DNA of 64,000 bases from Hyphomicrobiales bacterium (GCA_900471485.1 UCEU01000028.1:37111-101110); one strand, 5' to 3'. Positions 42,311 to 50,976 are shown, counted from the stretch's first letter. Notes: generated from the letters alone by a model not told the origin. A program made the numbers and translations.

Positions 42311-43549
42311 ATGATCAAGCGTCTATTGGCAGCGACGAGCGTTGCCACCCTATGCCTGGTATCGGGAGCGTCCGCTGCCGAGAAGATCGAAATGTGGGTT
42401 CGCTCCGGCATCGGCGAATCCTTCAAGAAGGTGGTCGAAGCCTATAATTCCAGCCACGAGAACCAGGTCGTCGCCACCGAAGTGCCGTTCTCGGAACTCG
42501 TGCAGAAATATGCGACCTCGATCGCCGGCGGTCAGGCGCCCGATGCGCTGTCGATGGACCTGATCTACACCCCCGCCTTCGCCGCGGCCGGCCAGCTGGA
42601 AGACCTGACGGATTGGGCGAAGAAGCTCCCCTATTTCAATTCGCTGTCGCCCTCGCACGTCAAGCTCGGTACCTATCAGGACCATATCTACGGCCTGCCG
42701 CTGTCGGTCGAGACCTCGGTCTTCGCCTGGAACAAGGATCTCTACAAGAAAGCCGGCCTTGATCCCGAAAAGGCGCCCACCACCTGGGAGGAAATCGTCG
42801 CCAACGCCGAGAAGATCAGGAAACTCGGTGACGACACCTACGGCTTCTACTTCTCCGGCGGCGGCTGCGGCGGCTGCATGATCTTCACCTTTACGCCGCT
42901 CACCTGGGGCGCGGGCGCCGATATCCTGTCGGCCGACGGCAAAACGGCGACGCTTGATACCCCGCAGATGCGCAAGGCGGTTGGCTACTACAGGGATATG
43001 GTCAAGAAGGACCTCGTTCCATCGGGTGCCGCCAGTGACAATGGCGCCAACTTCCTGAGCTTCACCAACGGCAAGATCGGCCAGCAGAGCCTTGGCGCCT
43101 TCGCCATCGGCACGCTCGTCACCGAGCATCCGGACATCAACTTCGGCGTGACGCTGATCCCCGGCGTCGATGGCAACCCGTCGTCCTTTGCCGGCGGCGA
43201 CAACTTCGTCATCACCAAGGGCACCAAGAAGATCGACGCCGTGAAGGAGTTCCTCGAATACATCTATTCGATGGATGGCCAGAAGATCATGGCGAAGTAC
43301 GGCAGTCTGCCCACCCGCGGCGACATCGCCGACAAGGTGCTGGAAGGTCTCGATCCGCGTCTCGAGGTCGGCCTCAAGGCCATCGGCGTGGCCAAGACGC
43401 CCTACACGCTGCAGTTCAACGACCTGATCAACAGCGCCAACGGTCCCTGGGCCACCTTCACCAACGCCGCCATCTTCGGCGACGACGAAGATGGCGCCTT
43501 CGCCAACGCGCAGTCGGAAATGCAGTCGATCATCGACAGCGGCCAATAA
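42311..43549 (+). CDS. Extracellular sugar-binding protein, Sec-exported
   Basis: Encodes 412 residues from ATG 42311, with GGGAGGAAG upstream. The signal peptide MIKRLLAATSVATLCLVSGA ends at ASA-AE. The mature protein is a family 1 solute-binding protein with MWVRSGIGESFKKVVEAYN at its start and AGGDNFVITKGTKKIDAVKEF near residue 300. A cysteine-glycine segment GGGCGGCMIFTF near 185 is unusual. It is not close to the two Tat-exported binding proteins. It starts 55 bases after the LacI gene and precedes its two permeases, so it is the binding subunit of this importer. Confidence 0.92.
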   Translation: MIKRLLAATSVATLCLVSGASAAEKIEMWVRSGIGESFKKVVEAYNSSHENQVVATEVPFSELVQKYATSIAGGQAPDALSMDLIYTPAFAAAGQLEDLTDWAKKLPYFNSLSPSHVKLGTYQDHIYGLPLSVETSVFAWNKDLYKKAGLDPEKAPTTWEEIVANAEKIRKLGDDTYGFYFSGGGCGGCMIFTFTPLTWGAGADILSADGKTATLDTPQMRKAVGYYRDMVKKDLVPSGAASDNGANFLSFTNGKIGQQSLGAFAIGTLVTEHPDINFGVTLIPGVDGNPSSFAGGDNFVITKGTKKIDAVKEFLEYIYSMDGQKIMAKYGSLPTRGDIADKVLEGLDPRLEVGLKAIGVAKTPYTLQFNDLINSANGPWATFTNAAIFGDDEDGAFANAQSEMQSIIDSGQ

Positions 43550-43621
43550 TCTCCCAAGGCCGTGGCCGGGGGCAGTGGCAGTCCCCGGCCGATTTCATCA
43601 GCAGCAATGCGGAGTGTCTCG

Positions 43622-44554
43622 ATGACCGCCATGGGTCGAATTCAGCCGGCGCACGTGCGTCAAGGGCAACCGAAGAGGCGAAAACCGAAATCGGAATGGA
43701 CAGGGCTTCTCTACATCGCGCCGGCGATGGCGCTGGTCATCATGTTCTTCGTGCTTCCCGTGATTTTCACCGGATGGATGAGCCTGCACAACTGGCCGCT
43801 GATGGGTGCCCAGCGCTGGATCGGCTTCAATAACTATTTCAGGATGTTCAACGACACGCGCTTCATGTCGGCGCTCAGTTTCACGGCCTACTATACCGTC
43901 ATCGTCACCATCGTCATTTTCGCGCTGGCCTTTCCTCTGGCGCTCTTCGTCGAGCGCGAGCGCGCCTTCGTCAGCACCTACCGCACCATCATCTTTCTAC
44001 CCGTCGTCGTCGGCCTTGCCTCCGCCTCGCTGCTCTGGGTCTGGCTCGCCAATGTCGACAGCGGCTTCATCGGTCCGGCCCTGAAGGCGCTGGGACTGGT
44101 CGATCGTTCGCCCAACCTGCTCGCGACCTTCGACAGCGCCTTCCTCACCATCATCGTCATGGTCGTCTGGAAGATCGCCGGTTTCACGATGATCATCCTG
44201 CTCACCGGTCTGCAGTCGATCCCTGCCGATCTCACGGAAGCCGCCGTCGTCGATGGCGCCAGCTGGTGGCAGCGCTTCCGCTTCATCACCCTGCCGCTGA
44301 TGCGCCGCACCATCGCGCTGGCGCTGATCATCTCGGTCACCGGCTCGATTCTCGCCTTCGACCAGTTCTACATCATGACGGCGGGAGGGCCGCAGAACCG
44401 CATGATCTCGGTCGTCTACTACATCTTCAACCAGTCCTTCGTATCCTTCAATCTCGGCTACGGCGCAGCGCTTTCGATCGCACTGCTCGCCATCCTCGTC
44501 GTCATCAGCGTCGTCCAGCTCTGGCTGCTGCGTGTCGGGGAGGAGCGCTCATGA
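43622..44554 (+). CDS. Carbohydrate ABC transporter permease (MalF type)
   Basis: Encodes 310 residues from ATG 43622, which has CGGAG eight bases upstream; ATG 43607 and 43631 are alternatives. Six membrane helices start with LLYIAPAMALVIMFFVLPVIF. The EAA loop is DLTEAAVVDGASWWQRFRFI followed by TLPLMRRTIALALI. It ends in an ATGA overlap with the next permease gene. With the binding protein upstream it forms an importer that lacks its own ATPase. Confidence 0.92.
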   Translation: MTAMGRIQPAHVRQGQPKRRKPKSEWTGLLYIAPAMALVIMFFVLPVIFTGWMSLHNWPLMGAQRWIGFNNYFRMFNDTRFMSALSFTAYYTVIVTIVIFALAFPLALFVERERAFVSTYRTIIFLPVVVGLASASLLWVWLANVDSGFIGPALKALGLVDRSPNLLATFDSAFLTIIVMVVWKIAGFTMIILLTGLQSIPADLTEAAVVDGASWWQRFRFITLPLMRRTIALALIISVTGSILAFDQFYIMTAGGPQNRMISVVYYIFNQSFVSFNLGYGAALSIALLAILVVISVVQLWLLRVGEERS

Positions 44555-45414
44555 GCGTCGTCACCGGCCGCCGCCGCAACAGGGACCTGCGGGCCGACGC
44601 TGCCTTCCACGGCACCGGCATCGGTATCGCGATCTTTTTCCTCGCGCCCTTTGTCATCATGCTTCTCGCATCGCTTCGCCACGGCACCGAGGCGCGCCTG
44701 CCGCCGCTGCCGCCATGGCCGACGACGGGCATCAGCTTCGATTCCTACCGGTCGCTGGACACATTCGGCGCCGGCATCTGGCAGCATGCGGTCAATTCGC
44801 TGATCGTCTCGCTGGCAACGGTGGTGCTGACGGTGGCGATCAGCCTGCTCGCCGGCTACGGCTTCTCGCGCTACCGCTTCCCCTTGAAGAACGTCTTCTT
44901 CGTGCTGATCATCGCCACGCTGATGATCCCGTTCCAGTCGATCTTGACACCGCTCTTCATCATCCTGGCGAAGCTCGGGCTCAACAACTCGCTGTTCGGG
45001 CTGACGCTGGTCTATGTCACGCTGCAGCTGCCCTTCTCCGTCTTCATGATGCGCAACGCCTTCGATGCCGTTCCCAAGGAGATAGAGGAGGCGGCGCGCA
45101 TCGATGGCGCTCAGGACATGAAGATGCTGGTGATGGTGCTTCTGCCGCTCGTGCTTCCCGGTGTCGCGACGGTGGCGATCTTCGCCTTCCTCAACGCCTG
45201 GAACGAATTCCTGGCCGCCCTCGTGCTGCTGTCAAGCAACGAGAAATACACGCTTCCGGTTCTGATGATGGCGGTTCGCGCCGGTCGTCTCGGAGCCATC
45301 AACTGGGGCGCCGTGCAGGCCGGCGTCGCGGTGATGACCATCCCCTGCCTGATCGTCTTCCTGCTTCTGCAACGCTACTACATGCGCGGGCTCATGGCCG
45401 GTGCCGTGAAGTAG
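44551..45414 (+). CDS. Carbohydrate ABC transporter permease (MalG type)
   Basis: Encodes 287 residues from ATG 44551, overlapping the previous stop by four bases. Six helices are predicted. The EAA loop is EIEEAARIDGAQDMKMLVMV and the C-terminus RYYMRGLMAGAVK has the GAVK ending typical of MalG-like subunits. FLNAWNEFLAALVLLSSNEKYTLPV is a common conserved segment. The GH127 gene starts 26 bases later, so uptake and hydrolysis are coexpressed. Confidence 0.93.
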   Translation: MSVVTGRRRNRDLRADAAFHGTGIGIAIFFLAPFVIMLLASLRHGTEARLPPLPPWPTTGISFDSYRSLDTFGAGIWQHAVNSLIVSLATVVLTVAISLLAGYGFSRYRFPLKNVFFVLIIATLMIPFQSILTPLFIILAKLGLNNSLFGLTLVYVTLQLPFSVFMMRNAFDAVPKEIEEAARIDGAQDMKMLVMVLLPLVLPGVATVAIFAFLNAWNEFLAALVLLSSNEKYTLPVLMMAVRAGRLGAINWGAVQAGVAVMTIPCLIVFLLLQRYYMRGLMAGAVK

Positions 45415-45440
45415 CGGACTGAAATGACATCTCTCGAAAA

Positions 45441-47369
45441 ATGGATCACACCATGAATATGCTGAAGAAAGACCGCCAGTTCCGCCCGCTTCCCGTTCCC
45501 AGCGTCGATGTGCACGGGCTGTTCGGCGAGCGCCAGGACGCCATCTGCGATTCGACCGCCGAAACCCTGCTGGACCGCTGCGTCGAAGCCGGCATGGTCG
45601 CCGCCATCGATACCAGCCGGCCAAGCCCCGGCATCGTCATTCCGATCCAGTCCTGGTCCGGCTCGACACAGATGTTCTGGGACAGCGATCTCGGCAAGTC
45701 GATCGAGACGGTGGCCTATTCGCTCTATCGCAAGGCCAACCCGAAGCTCGAGGCCCGCGTCGACGAGATCATCGACATGTACGAAAAGCTGCAGGACGAG
45801 GACGGTTACCTGAACGCCTGGTTCCAGCGCGTCCAGCCCGGCCGTCGCTGGACCAACCTGCGCGACCACCACGAGCTCTACTGCGCCGGCCACCTGATAG
45901 AGGGCGCGGTGGCCTATTTCCAGGCCACCGGCAAGCGCAAGCTGCTCGATATCATGTGCCGCTATTCAGATTATCTCATCAGGACCTTCGGTCGCGGCGA
46001 GGGCCAGCTGCGCGGCTACTGCGGCCACGAGGAGGTGGAACTGGCGCTGGTCAAGCTTGCCCGCGTGACGGGCCAGAAGAAGTATCTGGACCTTGCCAAG
46101 TTCTTCGTGGATGAACGCGGAACCGAGCCGAACTTCTTCACCGAAGAGGCGATCCGCGACGGTCGCAGCGCCGAGGATTATCACCAGAAGACCTACGAGT
46201 ACGGCCAGGCCCACGAGCCCGTCCGCGAGCAGAAGAAGGTCGTCGGCCACGCCGTTCGCGCCATGTACCTCTATTCGGGCATGGCCGACATCGCCACCGA
46301 ATACAGCGATGACAGCCTGACCAACGCTCTCGAAACACTATGGGACGACCTGACGACCAAGCAGATGTACGTCACCGGCGGTATCGGCCCGGCTGCCTCG
46401 AACGAAGGCTTCACCGACTATTACGACCTGCCGAACGAGAGCGCCTATGCCGAAACCTGCGCCTCCGTCGGCCTCGTCTTCTGGGCCAACCGCATGCTCG
46501 GCCGCGGCCCGAACCGCCGCTATGCCGATATCATGGAGCAGGCGCTGTATAACGGCGCCATGTCCGGCCTGTCGCTCGACGGCAAGACGTTCTTCTACGA
46601 GAACCCGCTGGAAAGCGCCGGCAAGCATCACCGCTGGGTCTGGCACCATTGCCCATGCTGCCCGCCCAACATCGCCCGCCTCCTGGCCTCGATCGGCTCC
46701 TACATGTACGGCGTCGCCGAAGACGAGGTCGCCGTCCATCTCTACGGCGAGGGCAAGGCCCGCTTCGAGATCGGCGGAACCGGCGTCGTGCTGACGCAGC
46801 AGACCCGCTATCCGTGGAACGGCGCCATCCATATCGATATCGCCCCGGAAAAGCCGGCACGCTTCGCCGTTTCGTTGCGCATCCCCGAATGGGCCGATGG
46901 CTCGACGCTGAAGGTGAACGGCGAGCCGGTCGAGATCGCCTCGATCGAGGTCGATGGCTATGCCCGCATCGAGCGCGAATGGAAGAGCGGCGATCACGTC
47001 GATCTCGATATCCCGCTGGCGCCCCGCACGCTCTTCGCCAATCCGCTGGTCCGCCAGGATGCCGGCCGCGCGGCGCTGATGCGCGGCCCGCTCGTCTATT
47101 GCGTCGAGGCGACGGACAACGGCCCCGGCCTCAACGGCATCCGGCTCGACGGCAAGCTCGCCAATGCCAGGACGTCGGAGATCGTCGAGCTCGGAGACGC
47201 CGTGGCCCTGGATATCCCCGTCGTCAGGGAAACGGAGAATTGGGGCGCCACGCTCTACCGCACGACGCCGCCCGCCGCGAAGGAGGCGACCGCCCGCTTC
47301 GTGCCTTACCATCTCTGGGACAACCGCGCGCCCGGTGAGATGCTGGTGTGGATCAGGTCTGAAAAGTAA
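45441..47369 (+). CDS. Glycoside hydrolase family 127 (beta-L-arabinofuranosidase-like)
   Basis: Encodes 642 residues with no signal peptide, so it is cytoplasmic. It belongs to GH127 (formerly DUF1680). Metal and nucleophile residues are visible: Glu338 and Cys340 in SAYAETCASVG, and Cys404, Cys406 and Cys407 in HHCPCCPPN, matching the Zn-cysteine nucleophile site described for HypBA1. The N-terminal alpha/alpha-barrel includes DEDGYLNAWFQRVQPGRRW. It likely removes beta-L-arabinofuranose from short imported glycans, such as hydroxyproline-linked plant arabinosides. The start may also be ATG 45453; neither has a strong ribosome-binding site. A long hairpin follows. Confidence 0.9.
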   Translation: MDHTMNMLKKDRQFRPLPVPSVDVHGLFGERQDAICDSTAETLLDRCVEAGMVAAIDTSRPSPGIVIPIQSWSGSTQMFWDSDLGKSIETVAYSLYRKANPKLEARVDEIIDMYEKLQDEDGYLNAWFQRVQPGRRWTNLRDHHELYCAGHLIEGAVAYFQATGKRKLLDIMCRYSDYLIRTFGRGEGQLRGYCGHEEVELALVKLARVTGQKKYLDLAKFFVDERGTEPNFFTEEAIRDGRSAEDYHQKTYEYGQAHEPVREQKKVVGHAVRAMYLYSGMADIATEYSDDSLTNALETLWDDLTTKQMYVTGGIGPAASNEGFTDYYDLPNESAYAETCASVGLVFWANRMLGRGPNRRYADIMEQALYNGAMSGLSLDGKTFFYENPLESAGKHHRWVWHHCPCCPPNIARLLASIGSYMYGVAEDEVAVHLYGEGKARFEIGGTGVVLTQQTRYPWNGAIHIDIAPEKPARFAVSLRIPEWADGSTLKVNGEPVEIASIEVDGYARIEREWKSGDHVDLDIPLAPRTLFANPLVRQDAGRAALMRGPLVYCVEATDNGPGLNGIRLDGKLANARTSEIVELGDAVALDIPVVRETENWGATLYRTTPPAAKEATARFVPYHLWDNRAPGEMLVWIRSEK

Positions 47370-47375
47370 GGCGAC

Positions 47376-47405
47376 GCAGGCGGCACCCGCCCGGGTGCCG
47401 CCTGC
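47376..47405 (+). terminator. Hairpin terminator after GH127
   Basis: A 13-bp perfect stem, GCAGGCGGCACCC (47376-47388) with GGGTGCCGCCTGC (47393-47405) and a 4-base loop, begins seven bases after the stop. There is no T-run, so it may stabilise or Rho-independently weakly terminate the transcript. It also lies beyond the end of the convergent amidotransferase gene. Confidence 0.65.
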
Positions 47406-47433
47406 CTTCACACATCGGTAGGTGGCGCCGTTC

Positions 47434-48171
47434 TCAGGCGCTGGCGAAAATCCGCTCTTCCGTCGCGGCGACTTCGATCAGCCGCACCCAGTTGCGCGCG
47501 ATCGTCAGCCCCGTCGCATCGGCCTTTGCGGCGTGTTCTGCCGCAAGCGCCGGATAGCGATCGAGCCAATCCGGCTCCATCCGCCGGATCGATCCCTCGA
47601 AATCGACGGTCCAGTCGGCGACGACGCCGGAGCTGGCCTCGAAGTGAAACTGCGTGCCGTAGGCTGCGCGCCCAACGCGAAACGCCTGGTTCTCGACCAA
47701 GGGTGCTGTCGCGAGAAGGGTCGCGGCTGATGGCAGCGTGAAGCTGTCGCTGTGCCACTCGAAGGTCGTAAAGGCCTCGTCGAGACCGGCCAGCAGCGGA
47801 TCTTTCTTGCCGTCATCGGTCTGTCCGATCGATTGCCAGCCGAATTCCAGCTGGAAGTTCAAAAGGTTTTCCGCCCCATGGCCGCGCGCCAGCAATTGCG
47901 CGCCGAGGCAGATGCCGAGCACCGCCTTGCCCGATTCGGAAAAGCGCTGCATCAGCTGCGAAAGTGCCGGCAGATAGGGGTAATTCTCGTCATCCAGCGC
48001 ATTCTGCTCGCCGCCAAGCACCACCAGCGCGTCATGGTCGAAAATGCCTGCGGGAATTGCCTGATCGATATAGGGGCGGAAATAGCTGATCTCGGCGCCG
48101 GCTTCGGCAAGTGCCACGCCAAGCGGCCCGAGCGGCGTGTTCTTCATATTTTCGACGATCGCAACGCGCAT
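47434..48171 (-). CDS. Class I glutamine amidotransferase-like protein
   Basis: Encodes 245 residues from ATG 48171, with AGGAG six bases upstream. The catalytic triad of class I amidotransferases is present: Cys88 in GICLGAQLLA, and His176 with Glu178 in YGTQFHFEAS. VLGGEQNALDDENYPYL is the oxyanion-strand region. Stand-alone proteins of this kind are annotated GMP synthase-like amidotransferases and may hydrolyse gamma-glutamyl compounds; no synthetase partner is next to it. It diverges from the SelW-like gene. Confidence 0.85.
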   Translation of the reverse strand: MRVAIVENMKNTPLGPLGVALAEAGAEISYFRPYIDQAIPAGIFDHDALVVLGGEQNALDDENYPYLPALSQLMQRFSESGKAVLGICLGAQLLARGHGAENLLNFQLEFGWQSIGQTDDGKKDPLLAGLDEAFTTFEWHSDSFTLPSAATLLATAPLVENQAFRVGRAAYGTQFHFEASSGVVADWTVDFEGSIRRMEPDWLDRYPALAAEHAAKADATGLTIARNWVRLIEVAATEERIFASA

Positions 48172-48285
48172 CCACGGCTCCTGTTCGATTTCAAGCAGAG
48201 GGGAACACCAAGCCCCGCTACTTTGCAATATCCATTGCGCCGCGCGCCGGCTGTTCTTAAATCGTCCGAACGAAAGGAATTCGCG

Positions 48286-48588
48286 ATGACCGAGAAGAAA
48301 GCCCGCGTCACCATTCTCTACTGCACCCAGTGCAACTGGCTGCTGCGCGCCGGCTGGATGGCGCAGGAATTGCTGCAGACGTTCACCGACAGCCTCGGCG
48401 AGGTAGCGCTCATTCCCGGCACCGGCGGCAATTTCGAAATCCGCGTCGACGACCAGCTGGTCTGGGAGCGCAAGCGCGATGGCGGCTTTCCGGGCCCCAA
48501 GGAGCTGAAACAGCGCGTGCGCGATATCATCGAACCCGACCGCGATCTCGGCCACACCGACCGCGCCTCGAAGGACGATCGAGGCTAG
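48286..48588 (+). CDS. SelT/SelW/SelH family selenoprotein-like protein
   Basis: Encodes 100 residues from ATG 48286, with GAAAGGAA upstream. The thioredoxin-like Rdx fold has the redox motif CTQC at residues 13-16 (ILYCTQCNWLLRAGWMAQEL), with Cys in both positions and no selenocysteine. GGNFEIRVDDQLVWERKRDGG and FPGPKELKQRVRD complete the family pattern. It probably acts as a thiol-disulfide oxidoreductase in the cytoplasm. It ends ten bases from the convergent BA14K gene. Confidence 0.88.
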   Translation: MTEKKARVTILYCTQCNWLLRAGWMAQELLQTFTDSLGEVALIPGTGGNFEIRVDDQLVWERKRDGGFPGPKELKQRVRDIIEPDRDLGHTDRASKDDRG

Positions 48589-48598
48589 GCTGGCCGCC

Positions 48599-48967
48599 CT
48601 AGTCGTAGGGCGAATTGCAGGTCTTGTAGATGCCCTCATAGGTCAGGAAGCGGTCCGTCTTCGGATTGTAGGTTCGGTACTGGTTGCGGCACCAGTCGAC
48701 ATGGAACTTCGCGCTTGGCTTGACGGTGGCAGGCGGCGGCTGCGGCGCGTAATAGAGCGGCGCCGGACCGCGCGCGGCTGGGCGATAATAATTTGGGCCC
48801 GTGGTTGTCGGCGGCCGGTAGTTCGGCTGCACGTAGTTGGGGCGGAAGGATTGCACCGGCCCATAGGTCATGCATCCGCGCGCATCGCACATCGTCATCG
48901 CCGATGCGGGAACGGTCAGCACCAACGGCGCAAGGGATGCAATCAGCAGTGTGACGTTGCGAAACAT
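48599..48967 (-). CDS. BA14K family secreted protein
   Basis: Encodes 122 residues from ATG 48967, with AAAGGATC upstream. A signal peptide ends near ASA-MT. The middle is rich in Pro, Tyr and Asn (repeated PNYRPP-like units). The C-terminal 30 residues, HVDWCRNQYRTYNPKTDRFL followed by TYEGIYKTC, match the BA14K domain, named after a Brucella immunoreactive protein with lectin-like properties. It probably sits in the periplasm or outer envelope. Longer starts lack a signal peptide. Confidence 0.85.
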   Translation of the reverse strand: MFRNVTLLIASLAPLVLTVPASAMTMCDARGCMTYGPVQSFRPNYVQPNYRPPTTTGPNYYRPAARGPAPLYYAPQPPPATVKPSAKFHVDWCRNQYRTYNPKTDRFLTYEGIYKTCNSPYD

Positions 48968-49096
48968 GGCGGATCCTTTCTGGCTCCCATCAATATAGTG
49001 CGCCGCGACCAAAAGCGCATCGCCCCTCTCTCGACGATGATTTTCGTTGTCATCCCAACTTTTTTGCCCCGTGTCAGAAAAACTTCAAAAACGCTG

Positions 49097-49125
49097 TTGA
49101 CAGTTACGGGCGACCCCCGTACATC
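49097..49125 (+). promoter_or_regulatory. Promoter of tRNA-Leu
   Basis: TTGACA (49097-49102) and TACATC (49120-49125) are 17 bases apart and end ten bases before the tRNA 5' end. This is a strong sigma-70 type promoter for a stable RNA. Confidence 0.75.
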
Positions 49126-49135
49126 GCTCTCCGTC

Positions 49136-49222
49136 GCCCAGATGGCGGAATTGGTAGACGCGCCAGCTTCAGGTGCTGGTACCCGAAAGGGTGTGGAGGT
49201 TCGAGTCCTCTTCTGGGCACCA
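49136..49222 (+). tRNA. tRNA-Leu (CAG)
   Basis: An 87-base class II tRNA with encoded CCA. Acceptor GCCCAGA pairs with TCTGGGC. The anticodon stem CCAGC/GCTGG encloses TTCAGGT, giving anticodon CAG. A long variable arm with TACCCGAAAGGGTGT and the T-arm GGTTCGAGTCC support leucine identity. Confidence 0.96.
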
Positions 49223-49246
49223 TTCCCATTGAAATTGCAGAGTAAA

Positions 49247-49263
49247 AGCCGATCCAATCGGCT
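49247..49263 (+). terminator. Short inverted repeat after tRNA-Leu
   Basis: AGCCGAT and ATCGGCT, a 7-bp perfect inverted repeat with a 3-base loop, lie 24 bases after the tRNA, followed by CTCTCCTGC. It may end the tRNA transcript, but it has no T-run. Confidence 0.4.
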
Positions 49264-49288
49264 CTCTCCTGCATTCAATTTTCCCCGA

Positions 49289-49924
49289 TCACCACCGCAA
49301 ATATCGCGCGCCCAGAGCCGCGCCCATGACCGTCACGACTGTGATCGCGATGCCGTACCATGTGGCTACGAAGAGCGGGCTGTCGTCGGCGCAGTGCCAG
49401 GCGTAGAGAGCGGCGGCGAGGCTGCTTGAGGCGAGGCCCGCCGCGGCGCCAGCGAGTGCCGGGTGCTCCGGCGCGCCGTTCCTGAGCGCAAGCAGGAAGG
49501 CCGCGAGCGGCGCCAGCGAGAGCAGCGGGATGAACACCACGCAGTAGCCGGCGCTGCGACCCATCATGTTGGCTTCCCATAGGTCCGAGGGCAAAGCGGC
49601 GAGCTCGATCGCCACAGCGGCTAGGAGAAGCATCAGCGGTGCAAGCAATGCCAGCGCGCTTGTCTTGGCGCTGACGCCGGGGCGGCCGATTCGGTAGACG
49701 AGGCCGCAGGCGGTGGCGGCGAGGAGCAGGCTGAAGCCGATCTTGAAGAGGACTCGGATAGTCTCGATCGCGCTCATCATGTTGTGGCGGATGCCAACCG
49801 TGGAGAGTAGCAGCGCGCCTGAAATCAGCACGCCCGATGCGAGCGCTATGGTGACGGCACGCGTCAGCCGCATCGGTGCAGGGGCGTCTTCCGCCAGAAG
49901 CTTGATCAGGTCATCGGTCTTCAC
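49289..49924 (-). CDS. nrsF: NrsF-type membrane anti-sigma factor (DUF1109)
   Basis: Encodes 211 residues with about six membrane helices and a short cytoplasmic N-terminus MKTDDLIKLLAEDAP that would hold the sigma factor. Cys128 (AGYCVVF) and Cys178 (AWHCADD) are 50 residues apart, the spacing I recall for the two functional cysteines of Caulobacter NrsF, which senses metal stress. A third Cys is at 73. The start overlaps the end of the ECF sigma gene by 14 bases, so the pair is translationally coupled. Release of the sigma on oxidative or heavy-metal stress is inferred. Confidence 0.88.
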   Translation of the reverse strand: MKTDDLIKLLAEDAPAPMRLTRAVTIALASGVLISGALLLSTVGIRHNMMSAIETIRVLFKIGFSLLLAATACGLVYRIGRPGVSAKTSALALLAPLMLLLAAVAIELAALPSDLWEANMMGRSAGYCVVFIPLLSLAPLAAFLLALRNGAPEHPALAGAAAGLASSSLAAALYAWHCADDSPLFVATWYGIAITVVTVMGAALGARYLRW

Positions 49925-50477
49925 GCGTCTCGCTCCGATAAAGTGCCGCCAGCGACTTCAGGGCGCGATGCAGCGCAACCCGCACTGCCCCCTCGCTCAT
50001 CTTCAGCCGCGCGGCCGTTTCGCGAATGCTCTCTCCCTTGATCGAGATCGAACGGACCATGTCGCGCTGCGGATCCTTCAGCCGGGTAAGCAGGTGCTCG
50101 GCGTCCAGCCGGTCCGTGGCGTCGGTCTGTTCTTCCGCCTGCAGCGTTGCCATCACGTCCTCGATCGGCACGTCCACATGCCGTCCGCGCCGGCGCAGGC
50201 TGTCGATCAGCTTGTTGCGGACGATGGTCGAAAGCCATGGCCCGATCGGCCGAGCCGGATCCCACGTGCCGCGCTTCAGGTGGACGGCCAGCAGCACCTC
50301 CTGCACGATATCCTCCGCTTCGTCGACCGGCGCGCCGAACTGCTGCGCCCGCCGCCGTGCCATTGCGCGGAGATACGGCGTCACCGCTTCGAGAAAGCGG
50401 TGATAGGCTTGGCGATCGCCAGAAAGCGCGCGGCGCATCCATTCGGCCCATTCCTCTTCGCGTTGCGAATTCGTCAC
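49911..50477 (-). CDS. sigF: ECF sigma factor (SigF/ECF16 type)
   Basis: Encodes 188 residues if it starts at GTG 50477, the first possible start after an in-frame stop; ATG 50438 is an alternative. Region 2 contains RAMARRRAQQFGAPVDEAED followed by IVQEVLLAVHLKRGTWDP and PWLSTIVRNKLIDSLRRR. Region 4 has the helix-turn-helix IRETAARLKMSEGAVRVALH. The pairing with a DUF1109 anti-sigma defines the SigF group. It directs RNA polymerase to stress promoters. A GTAAC/CGTA element just upstream suggests autoregulation. Confidence 0.9.
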   Translation of the reverse strand: MTNSQREEEWAEWMRRALSGDRQAYHRFLEAVTPYLRAMARRRAQQFGAPVDEAEDIVQEVLLAVHLKRGTWDPARPIGPWLSTIVRNKLIDSLRRRGRHVDVPIEDVMATLQAEEQTDATDRLDAEHLLTRLKDPQRDMVRSISIKGESIRETAARLKMSEGAVRVALHRALKSLAALYRSETREDR

Positions 50478-50491
50478 CCGTTACGATCCCC

Positions 50492-50517
50492 TACGAAGCG
50501 GAAGGCGTCATTGTTAC
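50492..50517 (-). promoter_or_regulatory. ECF-type promoter candidate upstream of the sigma gene
   Basis: On the minus strand GTAAC (50517-50513) and CGTA (50495-50492) are 17 bases apart. GTAAC-type -35 elements are usual for ECF sigma factors including the SigF group. The start would lie only about ten bases from the GTG at 50477, leaving little room for a ribosome-binding site. Confidence 0.4.
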
Positions 50518-50643
50518 CGGCATCGGCGTTTTTCTGGTTCGCGGCTGAAAGCGACGGCCGCCAAAGCCTTTTCTCCCGCTGTGCGCGGCGCGGCAAGGGG
50601 CGCGGCACAAAAATCGATAGTAGAACTTGGCTGTCGGATTGCC

Positions 50644-50976
50644 TCAGCGAACCGGCTGGTAGTGGCCGCGCAGCGGAACCTGGCTGCCGGTACTGACGAC
50701 GCCGTCGCGGTCGCAGACATAGACCAGCGTCGGCATTCCGCCGGAACGGAAGATCTGGTCGTAGCGGCGGCGGACCTCGCGGGTTTCCGTTCGGCACTTG
50801 AAGTCCTGTTCCGTCGTGGCGTCGGCCTGCGCCTTCACGCCGGGGAGATTGGCGAAGGGGTAGGTGGGCTGCACGCGCGCCTCGCCGGCCCGTTTCCAGT
50901 CGGTGGCGAAGCCGGTGGTGGGAGCCGTGGCCGATGAAAAGGCCAGCAAAGCCAGGAAAATCGTCGCAAACCGCAT
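50644..50976 (-). CDS. Small secreted protein of unknown function
   Basis: Encodes 110 residues from ATG 50976, with GAAGGTG upstream. A Sec signal peptide covers about the first 24 residues (MRFATIFLALLAFSSATAPT), with cleavage likely near GFA-TD. The mature part has two cysteines, in DFKCRTETREVRRRY and LVYVCDRDG, probably forming one disulfide. The family is not recognised. It lies upstream of the sigma gene on the same strand but with a 166-base gap. Confidence 0.6.
   Translation of the reverse strand: MRFATIFLALLAFSSATAPTTGFATDWKRAGEARVQPTYPFANLPGVKAQADATTEQDFKCRTETREVRRRYDQIFRSGGMPTLVYVCDRDGVVSTGSQVPLRGHYQPVR

Noticed and set aside
42350..43546. 398-codon minus-strand frame opposite the Sec-exported sugar-binding protein
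   Set aside because: No ribosome-binding site or motif; the plus-strand gene has a signal peptide and sits in an ABC operon.
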